A model generated the notes under the pieces. The model did no database searches, was not told the origin of the DNA, and saw only the letters and a program-made list of their open reading frames with translations. A stretch of DNA of 61,633 nt from Clostridiales bacterium (GTDB lineage: Bacteria; Bacillota; Clostridia; Oscillospirales; Oscillospiraceae). The position numbers and the translations under genes were made by a program. The stretch is from positions 1 to 61,633 of the forward strand of contig JAAVHX010000005.1 in assembly GCA_014799475.1 (NCBI GenBank), written 5' to 3'. This document shows positions 1 to 7,640 of the stretch, piece after piece; the stretch's first letter is position 1, and every line of letters begins with the position of its first letter.

Positions 1-1
1 C

Positions 2-775
2 CAAATTCACGCCGCCTTCGGGAAAATCAACAGCAGGCGATGGGGCGTGTTCGGCATCATCCCCGCCTGCGTTCTGGGTATCGCAAGCCCGCTGTGTATG
101 TACGGAACGATCCCCATTGCCGCGTCCTTCTCCCGGCAGGGGATGCGGGACGACTGGCTGTCGGCGTTTATGATGGCCTCCATTTTACTCAATCCGCAGC
201 TCATCATCTACAGCGCCGCGCTGGGTGCCACGGCACTGGCAGTACGTATCGTGTCCTGCTTTCTGTGCGGCTGCGCGGCGGGACTGGCGGTTCATTTCCT
301 TTACCGGGACAGGCCGTTCTTCAACTTCATCGGCTTTACGGAGCGGGAAAGCCACGACACGGATCCGAACCTGCTGATGCGCTATTTGAAAAGCTTCGGG
401 CGCAACGTGAAGGCGACGGGGCTGTATTTCCTTTTCGGGGTGCTGCTCTCCGCCCTGTTCCAGCGCTATGTTCCCCAGGATGCCGTCACTGCGGCCTTCG
501 GCGGAAATCGGGCGTGGGGCGTGCTGATGGCGGCGACCGTGGGCGTGCCGCTCTACGCCTGCGGAGGGGGCACGATCCCCCTTCTGCGGCAGTGGATGGT
601 ACAGGGGATGAGCCTGGGCAGCGCGGCAGCGTTCATGATCACTGGCCCGGCCACGAAAATCACAAATCTGGGGGCGCTGAAAATCGTACTGGGCGTCAAA
701 CGGTTTGCCGCCTATCTCCTGTTTACGGTCCTGTTCGCATTCCTCACTGGAATGGTTACCAATTTGCTGATATAG
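2..775 (+). CDS. Permease, UPF0718/ArsP type (5' partial)
   Basis: An open frame enters from the left edge and runs to a stop at 775. The visible 257 residues form a multi-span membrane protein with two similar halves, each with a glycine/proline-rich motif (GIASPLCMYGTIP and GVPLYACGGGTIPL), followed by SAAAFMITGPATKITNLGAL. This duplicated pattern is typical of the UPF0718 (YraQ/ArsP) permeases, which export organoarsenicals or unknown substrates across the inner membrane. The N-terminus lies outside the window. It sits 3 bp upstream of the DUF362 lipoprotein and is probably co-transcribed with it. The family call is by motif recognition; the substrate is unknown. Confidence 0.75.
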   Translation, partial: QIHAAFGKINSRRWGVFGIIPACVLGIASPLCMYGTIPIAASFSRQGMRDDWLSAFMMASILLNPQLIIYSAALGATALAVRIVSCFLCGCAAGLAVHFLYRDRPFFNFIGFTERESHDTDPNLLMRYLKSFGRNVKATGLYFLFGVLLSALFQRYVPQDAVTAAFGGNRAWGVLMAATVGVPLYACGGGTIPLLRQWMVQGMSLGSAAAFMITGPATKITNLGALKIVLGVKRFAAYLLFTVLFAFLTGMVTNLLI

Positions 776-778
776 GGG

Positions 779-2290
779 GTGTCCGGTATAAAAAACTTCA
801 TTTCGATTCTTTTGGCGCTCATCATGCTGCTGCTTGCCGCCTGTGGACCGGGCGGGAATCCCGTGTCTGGGAATAGCTCTGAAAGCGCAGTACCTGCCAA
901 TAATCCGACAGCCGCGGTGGAAACGCCGCCAGGGGCTGCGGATACTGAAGCGCCACCCGACGAAAACGATGGCCGGCCAGTGGTCTATTTCACCTCCGAA
1001 ATCAGCCCGGAGGGATTGATCGCGGTCTACGAGGCCCTCGGACGGCCCGCCGTTGGGGAAAACGTGGCTGTCAAGATCTCCACCGGCGAAGGAGATGCCC
1101 AAAACAACTATCTGCGCCCAGAGCTTATCGGGGATTTTGTGCAGAGCATCAACGGCACCATCGTGGAGTGCAACACGGCGGTGGGCGGCCGCAGGTCCAG
1201 CACCGCCATGCACTATCAGATTGCGGAGGATCACGGCTTCACGGCGATCGCGCCGGTGGTCATCATGGACGAATATGACGACATGGAGCTCCCGGTCACA
1301 GGCGGAAGGCATCTCCAATCAGACCGCGTGGGCGCGCACTTCGCGGACTTTGACTTCCAGGTGGTGCTGTCCCACTTCAAAGGGCACCTGAACGGCGGCT
1401 TCGGCGGGGCCATCAAAAATATGTCCATCGGCTATGCCTCCTCGGCTGGAAAAAACCGTATCCACACAGCGGGCGCGGCGGATACAGCGTGGCTTTCCTT
1501 CGGCGGAGCCGCCCAAGACGATTTTTTGGAATCCATGGCGGAAGCGGCCAAGGCAGTGGCGGATTACTGCGGGGATAATATCCTCTACATCAACGTCATG
1601 AACCGTCTGTCCGTAGACTGCGACTGCATGGCGAATCCGAGGGAGCCGGAGATGGCGGACATCGGCATTCTGGCCTCTCTGGACCCGGTGGCGCTGGATC
1701 AGGCGTGTGTGGATCTGGTCTACGCCGCACCGGACGGGCAGGCGCTGATCCAGCGCATCGAATCGCTGAACGGGCAGCACACCCTGGACTATGGCCAGGA
1801 GATCGGGTTGGGCAGCAAGGACTACATTTTAATCAACATTGACGATCATACACAAATTCAAAATGAGGAGGAACCCATCATGGAGCACCAGCTGCAGGAT
1901 TACCCCAAGCAGCCCACAGGCGGGGATATGCGGACGATCGAATTTGACTATTTGCCGGTGCTTCCGCAAACCGCTCCCGTGGACGCAAAAGAATTGTACG
2001 AGGCCTTTGACAGCAATCTTGAGGCCTCTGAGAGCACATATTCCGGACACCGCTTTGAAGTATCCGGTATCGCAACAAAGGTAGGGCCGGACGTACACAG
2101 CAAGCCGTCCATTGAGCTGTCCGATGCAGAGAGCGGGAAATGCTATGTCCTCTGTGTGTTCAACTCGGACGATTTCTATGAAAAGGTATCTGTCGGTGAC
2201 CATGTTGTGTGCCGGGGAAACTACCTTGTTGCCAGCGGCCTGTATGGGATTGTGCTGAAAAATGCGGAGCTTGTTGAAACCAGGCAGTGA
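779..2290 (+). CDS. DUF362 lipoprotein with C-terminal OB-fold (tRNA_anti-like) domain
   Basis: A 503-residue protein starting at GTG 779, 3 bp after the permease stop. Residues 1-22 are a lipoprotein signal peptide with a LAAC lipobox (Cys22), so it should be anchored on the outer face of the membrane. After a Ser/Pro/Glu-rich linker, residues about 68-350 form a DUF362 domain (VVLSHFKGHLNGGFGGAIKN, RLSVDCDCMANPREPEM, ASLDPVALDQACVDLVY). Residues about 385-503 resemble the tRNA_anti-like OB-fold found in secreted proteins. DUF362 proteins often neighbour ferredoxins, but no 4Fe-4S Cys clusters are seen here. Function is unknown; the coupling to a permease suggests an envelope role. Confidence 0.75.
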   Translation: MSGIKNFISILLALIMLLLAACGPGGNPVSGNSSESAVPANNPTAAVETPPGAADTEAPPDENDGRPVVYFTSEISPEGLIAVYEALGRPAVGENVAVKISTGEGDAQNNYLRPELIGDFVQSINGTIVECNTAVGGRRSSTAMHYQIAEDHGFTAIAPVVIMDEYDDMELPVTGGRHLQSDRVGAHFADFDFQVVLSHFKGHLNGGFGGAIKNMSIGYASSAGKNRIHTAGAADTAWLSFGGAAQDDFLESMAEAAKAVADYCGDNILYINVMNRLSVDCDCMANPREPEMADIGILASLDPVALDQACVDLVYAAPDGQALIQRIESLNGQHTLDYGQEIGLGSKDYILINIDDHTQIQNEEEPIMEHQLQDYPKQPTGGDMRTIEFDYLPVLPQTAPVDAKELYEAFDSNLEASESTYSGHRFEVSGIATKVGPDVHSKPSIELSDAESGKCYVLCVFNSDDFYEKVSVGDHVVCRGNYLVASGLYGIVLKNAELVETRQ

Positions 2291-2291
2291 A

Positions 2292-2459
2292 TAAGAACCT
2301 GTATTCACAACCTCAATACGCCGTGTGGGCGGGTCTTTTCCCGCCAAATTTCGTTAAATTTTCTTGCCATACACACAAGTATACCCGCGAAAATTGGCCT
2401 CACTTGGCGTAAAAACCCCTCGCCCATCCGGCATTCTCAGCTGTGAATACAGGTTCTTA
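2292..2459. repeat. MITE-like element with terminal inverted repeats
   Basis: The ends are TAAGAACCTGTATTCACA (2292-2309) and its exact reverse complement (2442-2459), enclosing about 130 bp with no gene. The right half carries part of a spurious reading frame only. Size and perfect 18-bp ends are as expected for a miniature inverted-repeat element mobilised in trans. A TA dinucleotide at each edge could be the target duplication, but this overlaps the repeats and cannot be proven. Confidence 0.6.
2326..2344 (+). terminator. Weak hairpin downstream of DUF362 gene
   Basis: GGCGGG-TCTTTT-CCCGCC forms a 6-bp GC stem about 40 bp after the DUF362 stop, inside the MITE-like repeat. It is followed by an A/T-rich stretch without a clean T run. 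Could serve as a terminator; weak support. Confidence 0.3.
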
Positions 2460-2823
2460 AACGGTATAACATCGTTCCTTCCAAAGCTACTCGGCTGGAG
2501 TACGATTTTGTGCTTCGGGTAGAGGAGAGCGAGTTTTACCTCCAGCAGGCGAACGCATAGAACCCGGCGAACCCGGCCTACGCAGGGATTACCCCCTCTG
2601 AGGAGAGTTCTTCTTTGTAGACACTGGTGCAATCCATCGGTGAAAATTGTGGCAGAGTTTTCTGCGTAAGAAACTCTGTCTGTGGCTTTGACCACATAAC
2701 TGACCACAGACACGCATGGAATACGTGGAAACCATGCTGTTAAACAGCACCATAAAGCAACTAAAACCGAACAGAAACAATTAAAAAGCACCATAAATAA
2801 CACGGAAAAGTTTTCTCCCGGCG

Positions 2824-2868
2824 TTGACGTGCGGGAGGTCACAGGTTCAAGTCCTGTATCGTCCACCA
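2824..2868 (+). other. 3' fragment of a tRNA-Val (GAC) gene; probable attachment-site core
   Basis: These 45 bp contain the anticodon loop TTGACGT with the 3' stem GCGGG, a complete T arm (ACAGG-TTCAAGT-CCTGT), an acceptor 3' strand ATCGTCC, discriminator A and CCA. The sequence upstream (CTCCCGGCG) does not pair as a tRNA 5' half, and no D arm exists, so this is only the 3' half. Tyrosine-recombinase elements commonly leave exactly such a 3' tRNA segment at one end. A broken integrase lies 0.6 kb away. Confidence 0.75.
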
Positions 2869-2906
2869 AAAATCCGCTTGAAATCGCAAGATTTCAAGCG
2901 GATTTT
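2869..2906. terminator. Bidirectional intrinsic terminator after tRNA fragment
   Basis: A perfect 17-bp inverted repeat (2869-2885 and 2890-2906) with a GCAA loop; the arms begin with AAAA and end with TTTT, so it can terminate on either strand. It would end both the tRNA transcript and the leftward superoxide reductase gene. Confidence 0.8.
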
Positions 2907-3002
2907 CTTGTTTTCGGAACTTTTTAGCGTGTTTCATTTTTTGTGTTTTTAGCTTGACCACAGCTTTGACCACAGACAGAAAAAATCTGCCTGCTTGCCC
3001 AA

Positions 3003-3377
3003 TCACGCTTTCCAAAGACCGTGCAGGTTGCAATAGGCGTAGACGGCCTCCACCTCATCGCCCTCGCACAGTGCGAAGCACGTCTTTGGCTCCTTACCAG
3101 GCTTCAGCCGCTTCCACTGGCCGCCGTGCTTCGTCTGGATCGATACCCACTCGATGGAGTGCTCCTCCTGCATGGGGTGCCCAACCTCGCCCACATTGAC
3201 GTAGACGGTGTTTTCCCGAACCTCATACAGGGGGACATGCTTTTCCTCAGCGGCATCAGTGGCGTTGGGGATCAGCTCGGTCATCTTCTGCCCGCAGCAC
3301 ATGATGGGTACGCCCTTATCCCGCACCATGGCAACGATGTTGCCGCAGTGCTCACAAATATAAAATCTTTGATCCAT
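3003..3377 (-). CDS. Desulfoferrodoxin (superoxide reductase)
   Basis: A 124-residue protein reducing superoxide to hydrogen peroxide in the cytoplasm of anaerobes. The N-terminal desulforedoxin segment has FYICEHCGN and a CC pair (MCCGQ), giving the four Cys ligands of the rubredoxin-like Fe centre. The C-terminal neelaredoxin-type domain has EKHVPLYE, VGEVGHPMQEEHSIEW and CNLHGLW, which hold the four His and one Cys of the catalytic Fe site. ATG 3377 is chosen because GTGGAGG lies 8 nt upstream; the longer frame from 3389 would start inside that RBS. It sits between the tRNA fragment and the broken integrase, so it may be cargo of the element or host DNA brought close by deletion. Confidence 0.92.
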   Translation of the reverse strand: MDQRFYICEHCGNIVAMVRDKGVPIMCCGQKMTELIPNATDAAEEKHVPLYEVRENTVYVNVGEVGHPMQEEHSIEWVSIQTKHGGQWKRLKPGKEPKTCFALCEGDEVEAVYAYCNLHGLWKA

Positions 3378-3446
3378 TTTAGCCTCCACTTGGTATCTTT
3401 CAGTTCTTCTTCACGATTAGTATGTGCCGGAAACAGCGCTGCGTAT

Positions 3447-4322
3447 TTATGAAAGAAATGCCAAAGTACTATAAACGGTTTCAGGAGAGACGGGCCGCTC
3501 CGGCTTGAGTGGATTGAAGAAGATCCATTCGCTGGGGGCTGATTTCTGCCGCTCCCGGAGGATATCCGCTGTGCTTTGCGGGAGGAGAATCCTGCGTTTC
3601 CCCATCCCAGTTTTCGTTTCGCCCACCTCGAACCCACCACCCGGCGTTCTGTGTAGGGTATGATTGACTTGGAGTATCCCTGTTTTGCTATCGAAGTCCT
3701 TCCACTGGAGACCGCAGATCTCTCCCCGATGCAGGCCGGTGGTAAGCTCCGTGTAGAAAAAATCGTGCCAGAGCGGATCTGCCTTGATGGTCTCCATAAA
3801 CTCATCCAATTCCTTGTTACTGAGGACGCGTCTGGACGTGACACTTGCTTTCGGCAGCGTCACCCCATCGGCGGGGTTCCGGGGGATGACGTGGGCACGA
3901 ACCGCGTCCGCCATGGCCCGATGAAGCATGGTGTGGATGCGGCGGACGGTGTTGGCGGAAAGTCTGTGTCCATGCTCCGGATGCTCATGCACCCGGCCCT
4001 CCTTTTTCAGCTTGGTATACAACCGTTGGATGTCTGCCGTGGTGATGGAAGCCATCTTTTTACTGCCCAGATAGGGTTTAACATACTGTTCGGCATACAT
4101 ACGATATCCACGCATAGCGCTCTCCCTCAAGCGCGGGGCGGCATACTCGCCCAGCTAGCGATCCAGCCACTGGGCCAGGGTCATCCGGCTGTCCTCGCAC
4201 AACTCTACTTCTCTGAAGATTTCAATGTCCTGATGGAGCTTGGTCAGCAGTGCTTTCTGTGTGGGTGCAAAGACGTACTGGAAGATGGGCTCACCGTTTT
4301 CCTTGTGGCCCACCCCACCGAG
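3447..4322 (-). pseudogene. Tyrosine recombinase/integrase, degenerate
   Basis: The minus frame from about 4322 reads GHKENGEPIFQYVFAPTQK, then an SRMTLAQWLDR segment, an in-frame TAG where the family has Trp (TGG to TAG at 4155-4157), and the core-binding and catalytic domain. The catalytic Arg is visible in TTGLHRGEICGLQWKD. The frame ends at 3447 before the H-x-x-R box and the nucleophilic Tyr, so the C-terminal catalytic half is lost. The 5' end is also missing: it is joined directly to the cell-wall protein at about 4310. Three separate lesions make it non-functional. It originally served integration and excision of the surrounding element at a tRNA gene. Confidence 0.88.
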
Positions 4323-4962
4323 CATGGTTGTTCATGCCGCTCTCAGTGACCACGATATATTCGGTCGTTTTTCTCACTACGGCCACCGCATGGTACGACT
4401 CCTCATTTTTATATTCCACGATGTCGCCGGGGCGGAGTTGGTCCCATCTTGGACGATCTATCCGCCGCCATGGGAGGTTGCCGAAGGCGGCGTCGGAGCA
4501 CAGCGTGGCCCAGCCAGAGCAATGGATGCCCCGGCTGTATGGGCCGTTGCTGGTGGAACGGTAGGGGGCTGGGAAAACTGTCCCGGTGGGGTAGGTCTGC
4601 TTTAGCTGTTCCTGGACGGCCTGCACACTTTCTTCCGTGATACTGGCAGAGGGGAAGGTTTTGGTCTGTGCAAGGGTGGTCACCTCCTGCTCATAGTGGG
4701 CGTCTGGGTCGATGTAGACACTGTTGGTAGCAGCATCATAGGTCACGCCGAAGTCCACCGCTTTGCCGATGTCCCGAAGACGGACATAATTGCTCCCGCC
4801 GATGAGATAGGCGGTGTGAGGTGCTTGCTGGCCGTTGATATAGAATGTCTGGGTGCTGGGTCTGGCAGTGAGATAATCTGCCGCTTGGGCCGCAGGCCCA
4901 TTCAGTGTTAAGCCCGCCAGTACGCCGATCCCCATAAAGAGGGCTTCCCGTTTTCTGTTCAT
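4291..4962 (-). pseudogene. Exported stalk-domain/cysteine-peptidase-like protein, 3' truncated
   Basis: Starts at ATG 4962 with AAGGAGG 8 nt upstream. Residues 1-28 form a signal peptide (ending NGPAAQAADY). Residues about 30-80 match the copper-amine-oxidase-N-type stalk domain (FYINGQQ, YLIGGSNYVRLRDIGKAVDF). The C-terminal part (GIHCSGWATLCSDAAFG, PGDIVEYKNEESYHAVAVV) has the Cys and His pattern of an NlpC/CHAP-like peptidase. The last residues (WGGPQGKR) are read out of frame in integrase sequence, so the natural end is lost at about 4310. An open frame of 223 residues remains and may still be expressed. Such proteins are cargo of Clostridial conjugative elements, where they act on the cell wall. 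Confidence 0.6.
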
Positions 4963-5152
4963 AACGATTCCTCCTTCGATTTTTGTGATTTTGGCAATCA
5001 ACAACAATGCCAAAGAAACGGGAAGAAGTCCAGAACATTTAGAGCTGCACCATGGAGAAAAACAGCGGCGCAAACGAAGCATATTACACAGGGGTCGGCG
5101 GCCTTGTTGGCAGACTCTCTCTTTGTTTACACTGACACAAATTCTGGATGGA

Positions 5153-6940
5153 TCACATGGCAGGGCCAGTGTAGGTCTGCTCCTCATGATCATCTGGTTT
5201 GTGGCCCATGGCAATCTTTTTCTCCATGAGCTGACGGAATCGTTTGCAGTCAATGACCAGGCCGGTTGGCGGCTCTGGCGGCGGGGTGTCCCGGATGATC
5301 TGAGCCATGTGGCAGAGGAGTCGGGTGGCGCAGAGCAGGACGGATGGATCACGATCCTGCCCCATGTGATCCAGGAAAAATTGCGCGTATTCGTTACCCC
5401 GGACAGCCGCCAGCGTCAGCCACTGAACAGCCGCTTCCCTATTCTGCTCAACATCTCGGCCCAGCAGATACAGCTTGCCCAGGATGTACTGTGCCTGCGA
5501 ATTGCCTTGCTCTGCAGCCTTGGTGAGATATTCCACTGCTTTGGAAACATCTTTTGGATCACTTCCGCTGGCGAGATAGAGCTTGCCGAGTTGATATCTG
5601 GCATACTGATTTCCACCCTCTGCGGCTTGCTCGAACCAAGGTATCGCCACATTGGTTCTCCCCTGCTTACGCAGGAGCTTGGCAAGTGCATACTGCGCAC
5701 CGCTGTGCCCACCCTCGGCGGCACGTTGAAACCACAGCTCAGCTTTTTCATCGTCTGGCAACACACCAAGACCGTCCCGCCAGACACGGCCCAGCTGATA
5801 GGCGGTGGAAGCGGAACCATTGCATTCCCAACGCTGTGCCAGTTCTTCTGCTACCGAACGTTTATCCTCATCCGAGACATCGGAATCGCTGAATCGGGAT
5901 CTGTCTAATGGCTCATCCTGCATTCTATCATCCTCGAACGTAATCACACCAAGCCACAAATTTTCTGCCTCCCGGATGACCATGTTTTTGATGGCTTTGA
6001 ACTCCTTCTGTTGGGACAGGGGCAGACGCTGGCGGGGCTTGTCCTTGTAATATCTCTCCACCTCATCCCGCAGGTTGTTCCACACTTCATAGCACTCAGC
6101 AACGGCAGGAACCTTTGATAGCTCATCCACGATTGCGTCCACCTGCTCCTTGAGCGGCTTCTCCAAATAGCCATGCACTTTTTTACCGGAGACATTTTTC
6201 AACTCGCGTGACAGCTGGAGCAGCTGCATCTCGATGGCAGGGCTATCACAGATCGTATTCTCCATCTGACGCACCAACTCACGCATGGACGCACGAGCCT
6301 GGGTGGTGAGTTCTTTGTACGAAATATCCTTCTGCTGGTACAGCGAGTACAGCTCATCCCGGAAGATGCTATTGGTGAGGATGGAGCGCATAGCTTTGAT
6401 CCCTTCTGGGGAGAGGAAGCCCAGCTTGGAATCGTCAGACCAGACTGTCATGTGGACGTGGGGGTGCGTGTCCGCATCGTGGTATGCGGCATACCAACGG
6501 AACTGCTCTGGCGGGATTTTCATTGCGGCGGCCAGCTCCACCTGGTGCGCTTTGATAAGCTTCCGCCACCTCTCAGCGTTGTCATATCCCAACCGCGCAG
6601 CGTCCTCCCGATGCAGGGAGTAGATGAGCGTCCAAATTAGGCCGGTGTGCTGCTCCGCTTCTTTCATCACAGCATCCAGAGACACCACAGGTCGGCTGCT
6701 AAACAGCCCATGACTGCCAGGGCGCGTTGCCATGTACTCCAAATATCCTTTCCTGCTCATTCCCACCGTCTTACCGATGGTGGCGTAGCTTGGCCAGTAC
6801 TGACCACTGCGCGCACCTTTTTGATACTGGAGGTAAATGTACACCAGCAGATCGCCGGCCTTGAGACCGAGTTGAAACACCTCATTGGGCAGAGGGAACA
6901 CGGCGTTGAACACCTCGCCAGTGAGCCACTCCTGTTTCAT
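5153..6940 (-). CDS. Chimeric HTH-MobP-type relaxase with Sel1 repeats
   Basis: A 595-residue frame. Residues 1-64 are the N-terminus of a helix-turn-helix protein like the next gene upstream (FPLPNEVFQLGLKAGDLLVYIYLQ). From about residue 67 (YLEYMATRPGSHGLF) it is a relaxase: GLIWTLIYSLHREDAARLGY and the metal-binding HDADTHPHVHMTVWS motif near residue 155. These nick at oriT and lead conjugative transfer. The usual first 100 or so relaxase residues, including the expected nucleophile-bearing start, are missing, so the join is probably a deletion scar. Residues about 385-530 contain four Sel1-like TPR repeats (YQLGKLYLASGSDPKDVSKA, AAEQGNSQAQYILGKLYL). ATG overlaps the stop of the upstream gene (6937-6940). 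Probably inactive in transfer. Confidence 0.75.
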   Translation of the reverse strand: MKQEWLTGEVFNAVFPLPNEVFQLGLKAGDLLVYIYLQYQKGARSGQYWPSYATIGKTVGMSRKGYLEYMATRPGSHGLFSSRPVVSLDAVMKEAEQHTGLIWTLIYSLHREDAARLGYDNAERWRKLIKAHQVELAAAMKIPPEQFRWYAAYHDADTHPHVHMTVWSDDSKLGFLSPEGIKAMRSILTNSIFRDELYSLYQQKDISYKELTTQARASMRELVRQMENTICDSPAIEMQLLQLSRELKNVSGKKVHGYLEKPLKEQVDAIVDELSKVPAVAECYEVWNNLRDEVERYYKDKPRQRLPLSQQKEFKAIKNMVIREAENLWLGVITFEDDRMQDEPLDRSRFSDSDVSDEDKRSVAEELAQRWECNGSASTAYQLGRVWRDGLGVLPDDEKAELWFQRAAEGGHSGAQYALAKLLRKQGRTNVAIPWFEQAAEGGNQYARYQLGKLYLASGSDPKDVSKAVEYLTKAAEQGNSQAQYILGKLYLLGRDVEQNREAAVQWLTLAAVRGNEYAQFFLDHMGQDRDPSVLLCATRLLCHMAQIIRDTPPPEPPTGLVIDCKRFRQLMEKKIAMGHKPDDHEEQTYTGPAM

Positions 6941-7323
6941 GCTGACCAGCCTCCTTCACACTCTGAAAACAGATTTTTACTGCGGCGCTCCTGCACCATA
7001 TTCCAGATGGGACACAGCGAGTAGGAAAAGCTGCTGCCGTGACCTGCTATCTGAATCAGCCCAGCGTTGGACAGCGTGCGCAGATGCCGCCGCACCGTTT
7101 TCTCATACAGGCCAACTGCTTTGCCAATAACAGCACAGCTCAACACGTTTGAGTTGTGTTTCAAACTCTTGTGATACACCAAATAGACATACACCAGCAG
7201 TGCGCCCTGCTCCAGGCCGAGTTCGAAAACTTCATGGGGCAGAGGGAAACAATTTTGGTCAGGATCGTAACCCCACTGTGCTTTCAATCGCTCCCACTCC
7301 CCTTCGTGTTCCGCTCCACCCAC
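6937..7323 (-). CDS. HTH-domain protein of a conjugative element
   Basis: A 128-residue protein starting at GTG 7323, inside the end of the excisionase-like gene (40-bp overlap). It carries FPLPHEVFELGLEQGALLVYVYLVYHKS, then a winged-helix segment (CAVIGKAVGLYEKTVRRHLRTLSNAGLIQI), similar to replication or plasmid-maintenance HTH proteins of Firmicute integrative elements. Its first half is about 50% alike to residues 10-64 of the chimeric relaxase downstream, so the element once had at least two copies of this gene. It likely controls the element's replication or transfer genes; exact role unknown. Confidence 0.65.
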   Translation of the reverse strand: MGGAEHEGEWERLKAQWGYDPDQNCFPLPHEVFELGLEQGALLVYVYLVYHKSLKHNSNVLSCAVIGKAVGLYEKTVRRHLRTLSNAGLIQIAGHGSSFSYSLCPIWNMVQERRSKNLFSECEGGWSA

Positions 7324-7498
7324 TCAATGAATTTCTCCTTGGGCACCACCATCTGACTGCCGACTTTGAGCACGGGAAAGTCTGCTTCGTACATCAACTC
7401 GTATCCGCTGGACGGCGACACACCCAGCACCTTTGTCACCAAATCCGCGTTGAGAACAGCGGCAGCTCATCATAGCTTTTGTAGCTTGAGGTTTTCAC
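7284..7498 (-). pseudogene. Excisionase/AlpA-like HTH protein, frameshifted
   Basis: Too short for most ORF callers. GTG 7498 (GGAGG 9 nt upstream) gives MKTSSYKSYDELPL, then the frame shifts by one base near 7455. The adjacent frame continues LNADLVTKVLGVSPSSGYELM and KVGSQMVVPKEKFIEWVERN to a stop at 7284. This is the standard layout of a small MerR/excisionase-like DNA-binding protein. One missing T in a TT run restores the frame, so it is either a real 1-nt deletion or a sequence error. It is first in the leftward operon and would be the excisionase paired with the broken integrase. Confidence 0.65.
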
Positions 7499-7527
7499 TC
7501 CTATCGTCCTCCCCTTCAGTTTTCCCG

Positions 7528-7556
7528 ATTCTACCAAACCCTTGACAGCTTGACAA
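7528..7556 (-). promoter_or_regulatory. Sigma-A promoter of the leftward element operon
   Basis: On the minus strand TTGTCA (7556-7551) and TAGAAT (7533-7528) are separated by 17 bp, 30 bp upstream of the excisionase-like start. A tandem TTGACA on the plus strand (7542, 7550) could serve the divergent gene at 7641, but its -10 (CAGAAT) is poor. Confidence 0.55.
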
Positions 7557-7640
7557 TGGATTTGCAGAATGTTCTTTGAAGTGATGTAAGTCATAGATTT
7601 TTTGAGTAATTTGGATTCTCTAAAATAGGGAGTGGACAGA

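Noticed and set aside
2354-2869. Minus-strand frame beginning MVDDTGLEPVTSRTS
   Set aside because: That start is the well-known false translation of the complement of a tRNA 3' end; the rest crosses the MITE-like repeat and matches nothing.
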